Source of the DNA: Micavibrio sp. UBA5703
GTDB taxonomy: Bacteria > Pseudomonadota > Alphaproteobacteria > Micavibrionales > Micavibrionaceae
Direction of reading: 5' to 3'
Assembly (NCBI GenBank): GCA_002420015.1
Contig: DIHF01000039.1
Coordinates: 36,807-68,185, forward strand
Length of the DNA stretch: 31,379 bases
Part shown: in pieces, positions 23,860 through 30,758 of the stretch
Position numbering within the stretch: position 1 is the first letter of the stretch
How the letters are laid out: every line of letters starts with the position of its first letter
The notes under the pieces: generated by a model
Told to the model about the DNA's origin: nothing
The model's input: only the letters and a program-made list of their open reading frames with translations
Database searches by the model: none
Position numbers and translations under genes: made by a program

Positions 23860-23989
23860 TGTCGGGCCTTGGCGCCGCCAAAGAGCGAAAGCGGTCGCGG
23901 TATTTCCCCGAAGGGTGTTGCGTTCCCGCGAAGGCCCGACATGAATTCCGTAAGGAGTTACATACCGAGCGATCGCGGGAACTGTCGGG
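23860..23989 (-). other. Non-coding region with two interlocked perfect inverted repeats
   Basis: TGTCGGGCCTT (23860-23870) pairs perfectly with AAGGCCCGACA (23931-23941), and GTTCCCGCGA (23922-23931) pairs perfectly with TCGCGGGAAC (23973-23982). The two stems interlock (order A-B-A'-B'), so they form either a pseudoknot or two mutually exclusive hairpins. A further TGTCGGG at 23983-23989 can compete for the CCCGACA arm. A small CCC-TTCG-GGG hairpin lies between. It fills the gap between the sigma-like gene and the 54-aa gene. Confidence 0.75.
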
Positions 23990-23994
23990 GACGG

Positions 23995-24558
23995 TCAGTG
24001 CAGATATTTTTGAAGATCGCGTGCGCCGAAATCGCGCCGGATCCTGCCCATGGTTTCGTAAACCGTGGATGGATGACGATTGTGGATCTTGCAAAGTGTG
24101 CGGATGGGCAAGTCCTGCATCAGCATGGCGCAGTAAAAGCGCGCAGCTTCTGGCAGAGCTTGGATTGCATCGGTCACATCGATGACAAGATCTGTTTGTG
24201 GCGTGATTTTCCCGCCCCAGATATCCATGGATTCCGGAACGTCTTCACGTTCGCCGTCTTCCAGCCAGGAATCCAGCGACGTGGCCTGGAAGCCGTTGTT
24301 GCGCTTTTCGGCTTTCGCGGCCTTGATCATCGCCGCGCATTTATGGCGCAGGATGCGGTCGATGAAGGTGTTGCGGCAGGATTTTTCGGGATCGAAGGCT
24401 TGGATCCGCGAGAGATAATCGAGCATCAATTCCTGCTCGATGTCCTCGATCTCCATTCCGGCCATGGTATGGTGCCGGAGCATTTGACGGGAGTGATAAC
24501 GGACTTGGGAAACGACATACGGATCGATGCCGTTGTAACGGTTTTGGCTTTTGCTCAT
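23995..24558 (-). CDS. Sigma70-like / phage transcription regulator
   Basis: The start is at ATG 24558 (MSKSQNRYNG), giving 187 residues; a longer frame lacks support. Residues 35-90 resemble sigma region 2 (MEIEDIEQELMLDYLSRIQAFDPEKSCRNTFIDRILRHKCAAMI). Residues 140-180 form a region-4-like helix-turn-helix (ALPEAARFYCAMLMQDLPIRTLCKIHNRHPSTVYETMGRIRRDF). The acidic linker in between is short. It is the first gene of the early operon. It may direct RNA polymerase to late or early phage promoters, or act as a sigma-like activator; which is unknown. Fold confidence is good, the exact role less so. Confidence 0.78.
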   Translation of the reverse strand: MSKSQNRYNGIDPYVVSQVRYHSRQMLRHHTMAGMEIEDIEQELMLDYLSRIQAFDPEKSCRNTFIDRILRHKCAAMIKAAKAEKRNNGFQATSLDSWLEDGEREDVPESMDIWGGKITPQTDLVIDVTDAIQALPEAARFYCAMLMQDLPIRTLCKIHNRHPSTVYETMGRIRRDFGARDLQKYLH

Positions 24559-24668
24559 TGTTTTCGCCTTTGTTTCGCGTTGGCGGCCACGCATGGGCCG
24601 GACAAAGGGACTGGCGAAAACTCACTGGCAGGCTGGGTTTGCAGGCTTTTTCAGCCCGTCTGAAAAGC

Positions 24669-24694
24669 AAAAAGCCGCCTGTGAGGGCGGCTTT
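24669..24694 (-). terminator. Intrinsic terminator after the integration module
   Basis: On the minus strand a 9-bp perfect stem (AAAGCCGCC with GGCGGCTTT) and a 6-nt loop are followed by TTTTTGCTTTTC. It closes the recombinase operon and separates it from the early operon that begins at 24558. The plus strand also has long T-runs just beyond (24705-24722), so it may act in both directions. Confidence 0.85.
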
Positions 24695-24731
24695 AGGGAT
24701 GAAAATTTTTTTGATTTTTTTTCAGGGTGTC

Positions 24732-24747
24732 CGGTGAAAATTCACCG
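24732..24747. repeat. 16-bp perfect palindromic site CGGTGAA-AA-TTCACCG
   Basis: Two 7-bp arms flank a central AA (7-2-7). It lies between the end of the ParB/HTH-like gene and the terminator. Such a site could be an operator, or part of an attachment site for the serine recombinase, which uses short inverted arms around a 2-bp core. Neither is shown. Confidence 0.4.
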
Positions 24748-24765
24748 AGCGGAACAGCCGACCCG

Positions 24766-25179
24766 TCAGGCGGTCAGGCCAAAGTGGCGGCGCTGCGCTT
24801 CCCAATCGTTAGGAAAGGGATTGAGCATCACCGACAATTTCATGGTTTTTGGCTGCCTGCCGTCTAAAATCATTTCCTTAATATCGGGCGCAAGCAGGTT
24901 AAGCCGAATGATGCGGGAAACGTAGGAAGGGTTGATATCGTTATCAGCGGCAAGATGGTCTAGTCTTTTCACTTTGCCTGTTTCCAGCCACTGACTCCAT
25001 TTATGGGCGCGTGCCAATGCCTTGAGTAGCGTGTCGTCCTTGCGTGGCGGGGCTGTAAAGGGTGCATCGCCCTCAGTGGGAGGGACTATCATATAGCGCC
25101 GTCCGAATTTGCGGGTGAAGTTGACGGGAACGCTAATGACGATCGCGTTTCCGTCGAGGGAAATCATAGTCTTGTTCAT
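24766..25179 (-). CDS. ParB/HTH-like partner protein of the serine recombinase
   Basis: This 137-residue protein starts overlapping the recombinase stop as ATGA. Its middle, KALARAHKWSQWLETGKVKRLDHLAADNDINPSYVSRIIRLNLLAPDIKEMILDGRQPKTMKLSVML, is a ParB-type helix-turn-helix module, and NDWEAQRRHFG closes it. The same protein type is coded directly after serine recombinases in many alphaproteobacterial elements, so I infer a DNA-binding accessory for integration or excision, perhaps a directionality factor. That role is not established. Confidence 0.82.
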   Translation of the reverse strand: MNKTMISLDGNAIVISVPVNFTRKFGRRYMIVPPTEGDAPFTAPPRKDDTLLKALARAHKWSQWLETGKVKRLDHLAADNDINPSYVSRIIRLNLLAPDIKEMILDGRQPKTMKLSVMLNPFPNDWEAQRRHFGLTA

Positions 25180-26522
25180 GCGGCTTCCTTGGTTTTATGA
25201 ATGTGTTCAATGTCACGGATCAGGCTGTTCAATCCCTCGGCGTGGACACGAATATCGATCCGGTCGGCGTTGACGATTATTTTTTCGATCAACAACCGCA
25301 ATAGTCTTGCCTGTTCGAGTGGGAATAGTTCATCCCAGATCAGGTGCATGTTCTGTAACGCATCGCGCACCTGTTGCTCTGTGATATCGTGATTTTCCTT
25401 GATGGCTTCTCGCCATGTTCTTACCATCATCTCCGGTGTGCAAATCGCAAAACGGATTTGATTGAGAACGATATTTTCTAGCTCTCCAGCAGGAACGGAT
25501 CCGACGGGACAATCCTCGCATTCGTTTTTTAAATGCGCGCTAGCCTTGTAATAGCGGTAAAGCCTACCATTCGGCTTTTTGGAATGGGTTGGTGTCATAG
25601 TAGATTGACATCCACCACATACGCATAGCCCCTGCAGTAGTGCCGTTGACATGCCGCGCGTCCTGATTTGGCGCTTGCGTGGGTTTTCTTTCGTCACCAT
25701 TCGCACTTTTTCCCAGAGCGCGTGGGAGATGATCGGCTTGTGTTGGCCTGGATAGTTGTTATCGAGATGATTGATTTCACCTAGATAAGTGCGGTTATTG
25801 AGAACTTTATAAAGAAAACCCTTGGTGATGACGTTGCCGCCACGATGTTTTCCATTCTGACTGATCCAGCTTTTGGTGCGGTAACCCTGATCGCGCAATT
25901 CCCTCGCTAACAATGTCATCGATTGCAGAATGGTAAAACGATCAAAGATCAGGCGTACCAGCTCGGCTTCTTTTTCATTGATAACGAGTTTTTTGTCTTT
26001 GCTGTCGTAGCCAAGCGGCGTGATGCCACCCATCCACATGCCTTTGCGCTTGGTGGCGGCGACCTTGTCACGAATGCGTTCGCCGATAACTTCGCGCTCG
26101 AATTGGGCGAATGAAAGAAGGATGTTGAGCGTCAGTCGGCCCATGGATGTCGTTGTGTTGAATTGTTGGGTGACAGAGACGAAGCTGACGTTATGTTTGT
26201 CGAAAATATCGACCAGTTTGGCAAAATCAGAAAGCGCACGCGATAGACGATCGACCTTATAAACCACAACCACGTCGATCAAGCCGTTCTCGATGTCGCG
26301 TATAAGTTTTTTGAGAGCAGGGCGCTCCATGGAGCCGCCTGAAAATCCACCGTCATCGTAATATTCTGGAACCAGCACCCAACCTTCGTGACGTTGTGCG
26401 TTGATGTAGGATTCTCCCGCCTCGCGCTGCGCATCGAGGCTGTTGAACTCCATGTCTAGACCTTCTTCAGTGGATTTGCGGGTGTAAATCGCGCAGCGAA
26501 TTCTTTTCTTTGGCTCCGTCAT
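25176..26522 (-). CDS. Large serine recombinase (integrase)
   Basis: This 448-residue enzyme integrates and excises the element. The resolvase domain shows the nucleophile Ser17 in IYTRKSTEEG, VVYKVDRLSRALSDF, and the helix RLTLNILLSFAQFEREVIGERIRDK. A recombinase domain follows (ITPLGYDSKDKKLVINEKEAELVRLIFDRF), and then a zinc ribbon with CVCGGCQS and ECEDCPVG. A coiled-coil C-terminus ends it. It is co-translated with the DUF2924-like gene upstream (4-bp overlap) and the ParB/HTH-like gene downstream. At 448 residues it is short among large serine recombinases, but all catalytic parts are present. Confidence 0.95.
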   Translation of the reverse strand: MTEPKKRIRCAIYTRKSTEEGLDMEFNSLDAQREAGESYINAQRHEGWVLVPEYYDDGGFSGGSMERPALKKLIRDIENGLIDVVVVYKVDRLSRALSDFAKLVDIFDKHNVSFVSVTQQFNTTTSMGRLTLNILLSFAQFEREVIGERIRDKVAATKRKGMWMGGITPLGYDSKDKKLVINEKEAELVRLIFDRFTILQSMTLLARELRDQGYRTKSWISQNGKHRGGNVITKGFLYKVLNNRTYLGEINHLDNNYPGQHKPIISHALWEKVRMVTKENPRKRQIRTRGMSTALLQGLCVCGGCQSTMTPTHSKKPNGRLYRYYKASAHLKNECEDCPVGSVPAGELENIVLNQIRFAICTPEMMVRTWREAIKENHDITEQQVRDALQNMHLIWDELFPLEQARLLRLLIEKIIVNADRIDIRVHAEGLNSLIRDIEHIHKTKEAA

Positions 26523-26971
26523 TCTTTGCCCTCTCTATTTTTTCGTACCAAGCCGAAGAACATCGGGCCTGACCAATTCGTCCCTGTTATCTCTCGTGCA
26601 ATGTGCGATAGGCTTCGGTAATGTGCGCCGTTATATTCAAAACCCCTGTCGAGGACGGTGACCCGATGCTCGATCCCATTGTGAATGCGCACGAGCTTTG
26701 TTCCCGTGACGGGTATATGGATGCCTTTGCCGCGCTCTTTACGTAGATTTTCCGAAAGACTCTCTTTTGCGTACTGTTCAAGGCGTTTTTCAATAATTGT
26801 ACTATCGATGCCATGCGCTATTTCTTGCAGGCGATAGGCCAGGCGCTTGACCAGGTATGGCTTGTTGTATTTCGGGGGCTGGGCCTGAAAAAGCTCCTCC
26901 CACATTGCCACCAGTTCTGGCATGGGCATCTGCGGAAGGGCGGCAACCCTTGCTAATATATTGTTTTTCAT
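26519..26971 (-). CDS. DUF2924-like protein
   Basis: This 150-residue protein matches DUF2924: an N-terminal MPELVAMWEELFQAQPPKYNKPYLVKRLAYRLQEIAHG, then a basic PVTGTKLVRIHNGIEHRVTVLDRGFEYNGAHYRSLSHIAREITGTNWSGPMFFGL. The second part has the Y-S-L---A--ITG--W-G--FF pattern of a DNA-binding domain found in resolvase accessory proteins. DUF2924 genes sit beside serine recombinases throughout the alphaproteobacteria; a role as recombination partner is inferred. It overlaps the small upstream gene as TGATG and the recombinase start by 4 bp. Confidence 0.9.
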   Translation of the reverse strand: MKNNILARVAALPQMPMPELVAMWEELFQAQPPKYNKPYLVKRLAYRLQEIAHGIDSTIIEKRLEQYAKESLSENLRKERGKGIHIPVTGTKLVRIHNGIEHRVTVLDRGFEYNGAHYRSLSHIAREITGTNWSGPMFFGLVRKNREGKE

Positions 26972-27156
26972 CAGTTATTTTGCTCCTTTCGCTTTTGCCC
27001 ATGAATGCTTCCTGCCGCCTCTAAGTCCAGCGAATAGTCTCTCATATCCTTGGTTTTCAGCTTTTCCTGGCGACGAACAACTCCACGGGCGAGGATCAGG
27101 GCAATCTCCGCCATACGTTCGTGTGCAGTCAGCGTATTTAGATCCAATCTGTTCAT
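26971..27156 (-). CDS. Small conserved protein of the recombinase module
   Basis: The start is at ATG 27156, preceded by GGAGGTGGCG; the GTG at 27162 overlaps that ribosome site and is less likely. The 61-residue protein (MNRLDLNTLTAHERMAEIALILARGVVRRQEK...) resembles the small protein usually coded upstream of DUF2924 genes, with the MNRLDL-TLT--ER--E-A-ILA-G pattern. It is helical and charged. The role is unknown; the conserved order small protein - DUF2924 - serine recombinase - ParB/HTH points to a functional unit. Confidence 0.8.
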   Translation of the reverse strand: MNRLDLNTLTAHERMAEIALILARGVVRRQEKLKTKDMRDYSLDLEAAGSIHGQKRKEQNN

Positions 27157-27227
27157 CGCCACCTCCGTAGTGTTTGGTAGGTGTTACATACGCCAAGCAT
27201 AGGTGGAGTGTCGGGATAAGTATGGGA

Positions 27228-27255
27228 TTGACAGCTATTTTCCTTGAATTAGGAT
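27228..27255 (+). promoter_or_regulatory. Sigma70-type promoter of the lexA operon
   Basis: TTGACA (27228-27233) and TAGGAT (27250-27255) are separated by 16 bp; a GATAAT at 27253 gives a 19-bp alternative. It is the best-looking promoter in the window and faces the plus-strand operon starting at 27301. Transcription would start near 27263, inside the palindrome described next. Confidence 0.7.
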
Positions 27256-27262
27256 AATCAAA

Positions 27263-27278
27263 CCTTATAGATATAAGG
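27263..27278 (+). promoter_or_regulatory. Palindrome CCTTATA-GA-TATAAGG at the predicted start site
   Basis: Two perfect 7-bp arms with a 2-bp centre cover the likely transcription start of the lexA operon. This is a natural operator position for self-repression. It does not resemble the usual alphaproteobacterial LexA box (GTTC-N7-GTTC), so either this LexA has its own site or another repressor binds here. Confidence 0.55.
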
Positions 27279-27300
27279 GTCATCATAAGGAGATTCGCAC

Positions 27301-27483
27301 ATGGCAACCAATCCACCCAAAGGCGATGGCCACCGCAACGGCGCGGTGCGTGATCGTTCTCAGGTTCTAAATACCAAAACGGGGCATTACACCAAACGCA
27401 ACGATGACACAGGCCGCTTTATGGATGTCAAATCGGACGGCGGAAAATTCAAAGGCGTGAGAACCGAGAAGCCGAAAAAATGA
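27301..27483 (+). CDS. Small conserved basic protein, 60 aa
   Basis: This is a Gly/Lys/Asp-rich protein of the pattern MATNPPKGDGHRNGAVRDRSQVLN-KTGHYTKRN--TGRFMDVKSDGGKFKGVR. I recognise it as a small protein conserved across many bacterial genomes, without known function. It has no membrane or signal segment and looks disordered or nucleic-acid-binding. AAGGAG lies 8 nt before its ATG. Its stop overlaps the lexA start as ATGA, so the two are co-translated. Confidence 0.85.
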   Translation: MATNPPKGDGHRNGAVRDRSQVLNTKTGHYTKRNDDTGRFMDVKSDGGKFKGVRTEKPKK

Positions 27484-28163
27484 GAGGGCTGAAAAAACTG
27501 CCAAGCACCGGAAACCTGACACCTGCGCAAGAGACCATGTTGCGCACCATCAGTGCGTTCAAAGATCGGCGCGGTGTCGCTCCGACTGTGCAGGAACTTG
27601 CCGCCATTCTTTCGATCCAGCCGCCCAGCGCACACGAGCTGTTGGGGCGTTTGGAAGAAAAAGGATATATTCAGCGCGAACCGCGCAAGGCGCGCACAAT
27701 GACGGTCGTGAAAGATTTCACGCCGCGCACGCGCCAGATGGTGAATGTTCCGATCGTGGGCCGAGTGGCTGCGGGCACACCTATTTTGGCCATCGAAAAC
27801 AAAGTCGGTGAAATCATGGTCGACGCCATGATTGCGCGCGGCAATTGCTTCGCGCTCGAAGTGTGCGGCGACAGCATGATCGATGTGGATATTAATGACG
27901 GCGACTACGTTGTCGTGCGTCAACAACAGCTTGCCGAGTCTGGCGACATTGTCGTTGCCATACGCGACGGGGAAGCGACCGTAAAAAGGTTGTTTATAGC
28001 GGATGACAAAATCGAATTGAGGCCCGAAAACAAAAAACTGAAACCAATCATCATCAGCCATGACGATGACTTCTCGATTGTGGGAAGGGTCGTCAGCGTT
28101 TGTTCCAGAGCCGATCCTATCAATCAGGCAAAGGAGCAACAGGATGGCGACGTATTCCCTTAA
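27480..28163 (+). CDS. lexA: LexA-type self-cleaving repressor
   Basis: This 227-residue protein has an N-terminal winged helix (TPAQETMLRTISAFKDRRGVAPTVQELAAILSIQPPSAHELLGRLEEKGYI) and an S24 peptidase domain. The cleavage site Ala98-Gly99 (VAAGTP) is present, with Ser132 (CGDSMID) and Lys169 (ATVKRL) forming the dyad. The Ser-Lys spacing of 37 equals that of E. coli LexA. DNA damage should therefore trigger self-cleavage and induce its targets. It may be the phage or element repressor or a second host-type LexA; I cannot tell which. It overlaps both neighbours and probably regulates the operon it belongs to. Confidence 0.93.
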   Translation: MRGLKKLPSTGNLTPAQETMLRTISAFKDRRGVAPTVQELAAILSIQPPSAHELLGRLEEKGYIQREPRKARTMTVVKDFTPRTRQMVNVPIVGRVAAGTPILAIENKVGEIMVDAMIARGNCFALEVCGDSMIDVDINDGDYVVVRQQQLAESGDIVVAIRDGEATVKRLFIADDKIELRPENKKLKPIIISHDDDFSIVGRVVSVCSRADPINQAKEQQDGDVFP

Positions 28164-29361
28164 TAAATTTGCGCAACCGGATATTCTAAAGAAGATCAAG
28201 GACGAGAATCTTTTGCAATTCCTGTCCCCGTACACCACTTATTTGGAGGGGCGCGGGTTCAAACCGAAAGTGAACGGCAGCGCACAGATCGATTACGATC
28301 TGCTCTGCCGGATTCTGATGCAGCCGACCGAGGGCATACCGCCGGATATGGTGGATGCCCTCTTTTTTGTTCATGAAGTCGCAGACGACGAAATGTACGA
28401 TGAGTTGCTGGAGATGGCGAAGGCTGGAAACATCGACGTTCCCGCCGACGCGTCGCCAGCCGACCTTGCGGTGATGCTGTGGCTCAAGGATCCGGAACTG
28501 ATCAAAAAGCCGCACGCCGAGGCATTGATGATGAAGCCTAAGAGCTTCATCAGCTTCCAGTCCGAGAAAGGGAAAGGCAAAAAGCCGAACCTTGCCACCG
28601 CCAATATCAACACGTTGGAATCTCTCATGGACGTGTGGTTCGAGCAGAACAAGCGCGGCAAGGGCTGCAAGGTTCTTCCGTTCGACATGGAGAACGAGAA
28701 CAAGGTCTATTTCCTCGTGCGGCACGGCATGCCGTTCAAGCGCGAAGGCAAGATCGAGGATGGCGAGACAGGCAGTGTATTCTATCGTCCCGAATTCCAT
28801 GACGTCGTCATTTACGACATAGAAGCCAACGAGCTGCAGGTTTTCAACAAATCCGGCGGTAAGAAGGAACGGGCCATGTATCTCTCGGCCTTCGGACAGG
28901 TTTTCTTCAAGGACACGGAGTATTTTCCAAACGAAGATAAATATACCCTGCAGCCGCTCATCGCCGATGGCGTAAATTCCTTGAGCTGCCTGGATATCGA
29001 AGGGTTAGCCGAGGTGCGTTTGACAGAGGTACAATTGCTTTTCCATGGACCGTTCAATGATCGCACGATTCTGCGCTCCAAAGACATCTTCAAATCCCTT
29101 CAAAACCGTAGCCGCAATTTCCCTGACTACGGCAATCTCGTCGCAGCCAGTTTTCAGGTGAAATTTGACGGCAGTTCAAAGCCGCGTACCATAAAAATCA
29201 AAACGCCTAATATCGCCAGCTTTGACCGCAAGGAAGATTCACATGTCATTGAACGGTGGATGAAGGCGCGCGGCTTTATTAAACCGCAAGAAGCGGAAAC
29301 ACAAGAAGATGACGACGATTATAAGGCGGTAGAATATGTTGCAGAAGCAGCCGTGGCATAA
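28144..29361 (+). CDS. Unknown protein, 405 aa, coupled to lexA
   Basis: The start at 28144 follows AAAGGAG, 7 nt upstream and inside the end of lexA; a longer frame from 28060 has no such site. No known domain is recognised. The protein is soluble and acidic overall. Residues 1-130 are helical (SLNKFAQPDILKKIKDENLLQFLSPYTTYLEGRGF, then DMVDALFFVHEVADDEMYDELLEMA). The centre is strand-rich (VIYDIEANELQVFNKSGG, YLSAFGQVFFKDTEYFP). The end has an acidic tail EAETQEDDDDYKAVEYV. It shows no Walker motifs, membrane segments or signal peptide. The 26-bp overlap with the next gene suggests the two products act together. Confidence 0.85.
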   Translation: MATYSLNKFAQPDILKKIKDENLLQFLSPYTTYLEGRGFKPKVNGSAQIDYDLLCRILMQPTEGIPPDMVDALFFVHEVADDEMYDELLEMAKAGNIDVPADASPADLAVMLWLKDPELIKKPHAEALMMKPKSFISFQSEKGKGKKPNLATANINTLESLMDVWFEQNKRGKGCKVLPFDMENENKVYFLVRHGMPFKREGKIEDGETGSVFYRPEFHDVVIYDIEANELQVFNKSGGKKERAMYLSAFGQVFFKDTEYFPNEDKYTLQPLIADGVNSLSCLDIEGLAEVRLTEVQLLFHGPFNDRTILRSKDIFKSLQNRSRNFPDYGNLVAASFQVKFDGSSKPRTIKIKTPNIASFDRKEDSHVIERWMKARGFIKPQEAETQEDDDDYKAVEYVAEAAVA

Positions 29362-30403
29362 GCTCAGTCATCTCCTTGGTGCGCGTGGTGTAAAAGCGGA
29401 TTGGACGGGTTTTCCTGACAAGCTGTTGAAGCCGACAAACGATCTTGCCGAAACACATCCCTGTTTTGGTCGATGCGGTGGCTATATGGACGTGGTCAGG
29501 CACGGCGATGGAAGTTTCGTGGGCGTCTGCTCCTCCGGTTGCGATAAGCGAGCGTTGCGGAAAACAGACCTGATCGTTTACCGCCCTGATTTTACCACTA
29601 TTTTTTCCGGCCTCGCGCAAGCGTTCGGCATCAATGGCGTGGTGCACACCGAGATGGATGGGCTTCCGGCATGCTGGCAGATCGGCGAATACAATCCTGC
29701 TGCCAGCTACCGTTTCCCCGTGGTTGTGATGATCGAAGCGCAAGCGAGCAGGATCGAGCGTGCTATCGGTCAGCTTGCCGCTCGTTTTCAAAAACCATTC
29801 TTTGTGCTGTTGCCGTCGGCTCCTTCTGTCACACAATCGGTTCAAGACGTAGTTTTGCGCAACAGTGCAAAAGTGTTCGCCTATGAGGATATGATTGAAT
29901 TTGCCAACGATGTCATCCAGGTCAGGAGCAACGCTTCCAGCATCCTGTCTGAGCTTGCCGCTGGTTGGATCAAGAATATCGACGGTAACCATGGGGGGTT
30001 CCGCTACCCCACACCTGCAGGCGCGACATGGGGTGATTTGGTCTTTGAATTCACAGCTGACGAGAAACTGACGGTGTCCTGTAAGAATAATAGGTTTCAG
30101 CAGATATGCCCCGAAGACCTGGTCATGCGAAACAAGAGGAACAAAACGCCGTTGCCATCATGGGCGTTTCTGAAACAGCTCGCACTGACGAACAATCAAA
30201 TGCCTGTGGCCGATATCGAAAAACTCAAAAAGGTGAAGCAGGAAGTTTCCGGCAAACTTAAAAAGGCATTCGCCATGGACGATGACCCGATTGAATATGT
30301 ATCGGGGGATAACATATACAGGGCAAAATTCGCAATCCGTGCCAACAGTTCGTTTGCTACGCAGGAGCAAAAGACAAAAAACTGCCGCCGCTTAACTCAT
30401 TGA
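29336..30403 (+). CDS. Unknown protein, 355 aa, with cysteine cluster
   Basis: This is the last gene of the lexA operon. The start overlaps the previous gene by 26 bp. Residues 43-69 contain four cysteines (CFGRC and CSSGC, about 20 residues apart), a likely zinc site. The middle (PVVVMIEAQASRIERAIGQLAARFQKPFFVLLPS) has an alternating strand-helix pattern like a Rossmann-type or nuclease fold, but no catalytic set is evident. The C-terminal third (GATWGDLVFEFTADEKLTVSC, then SWAFLKQLAL) resembles a winged-helix or DNA-binding tail found after various phage and defence proteins. The C-terminus is basic. No function is assigned. Confidence 0.85.
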   Translation: MLQKQPWHKLSHLLGARGVKADWTGFPDKLLKPTNDLAETHPCFGRCGGYMDVVRHGDGSFVGVCSSGCDKRALRKTDLIVYRPDFTTIFSGLAQAFGINGVVHTEMDGLPACWQIGEYNPAASYRFPVVVMIEAQASRIERAIGQLAARFQKPFFVLLPSAPSVTQSVQDVVLRNSAKVFAYEDMIEFANDVIQVRSNASSILSELAAGWIKNIDGNHGGFRYPTPAGATWGDLVFEFTADEKLTVSCKNNRFQQICPEDLVMRNKRNKTPLPSWAFLKQLALTNNQMPVADIEKLKKVKQEVSGKLKKAFAMDDDPIEYVSGDNIYRAKFAIRANSSFATQEQKTKNCRRLTH

Positions 30404-30602
30404 AACCTATTGACCAGAACCTGTGAACATGGACGCAATCGGTACGGAGGTTTCAGAGAGAAAAGGCCCGTAGAGAGAGAAAAGGGTCAAATTTTCGCCA
30501 CCACGGCCAAAGACATGTCAGGAGCTTTTCGCGGAACACGTTGCGGGAGTTGGGGTTTTTCCGGCGACCCTCAAAAAGACAGAGAGGCTGTTTTTAAGAT
30601 AA
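30404..30602. other. Non-coding gap after lexA operon, with small repeats
   Basis: No credible gene is seen in these 199 bases. There is an 8-bp inverted repeat, TGAAACCT (30401-30408) with AGGTTTCA (30448-30455), and a direct repeat AGAGAGAAAAGG at 30455 and 30474. Near 30575-30600 an AAAAACAG/CTGT-TTTTT arrangement could weakly terminate transcripts from either side. The edge of the mobile element may lie here. Confidence 0.5.
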
Positions 30603-30696
30603 TGGCGGTGACGGAGGGATTCGAACCCTCGATACGCCTTTACAAGCGTATAACGGTTTAGCAAACCGCCGCCTTCAGCCTCTCGGCCACGTCACC
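30603..30696 (-). tRNA. tRNA-Ser(GCU)
   Basis: The minus strand folds into a complete serine tRNA. It has a 7-bp acceptor stem (GGTGACG with CGTCACC), anticodon loop TTTGCTAAA with anticodon GCT, a long variable arm typical of tRNA-Ser, the T-loop GGTTCGAATCC, discriminator G and an encoded CCA. It reads AGC/AGU codons. It is probably host DNA flanking the element. Confidence 0.95.
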
Positions 30697-30758
30697 ACGC
30701 CTTGCCCGTATCAGTTAGCAGTAATAGCATGAGGGATCAATGCTTTAATGCAGGCAGA

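Noticed and set aside
23596..24663. 355-codon plus-strand frame across the early operon
   Set aside because: It covers the structured region and the sigma-like gene on the opposite strand, lacks a ribosome site and has an Arg-rich, shadow-like composition.
24705..24722. T-rich stretch as a promoter element
   Set aside because: It is better explained as part of the terminator region; no matching -35/-10 pair was found.
27356..30429. GTTC-N4-GTTC sites at 27356 and, reversed, near 30418 as SOS boxes of the lexA operon
   Set aside because: The alphaproteobacterial box has a 7-bp gap, the first site lies inside a gene, and about one such match per strand pair is expected by chance in this length.
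30410..30661. 83-aa plus-strand open frame running into the tRNA
   Set aside because: Its end (TEGFEPSIRLYKRI) is the reverse reading of the tRNA-Ser gene, a well-known false gene; it has no ribosome site or family match.
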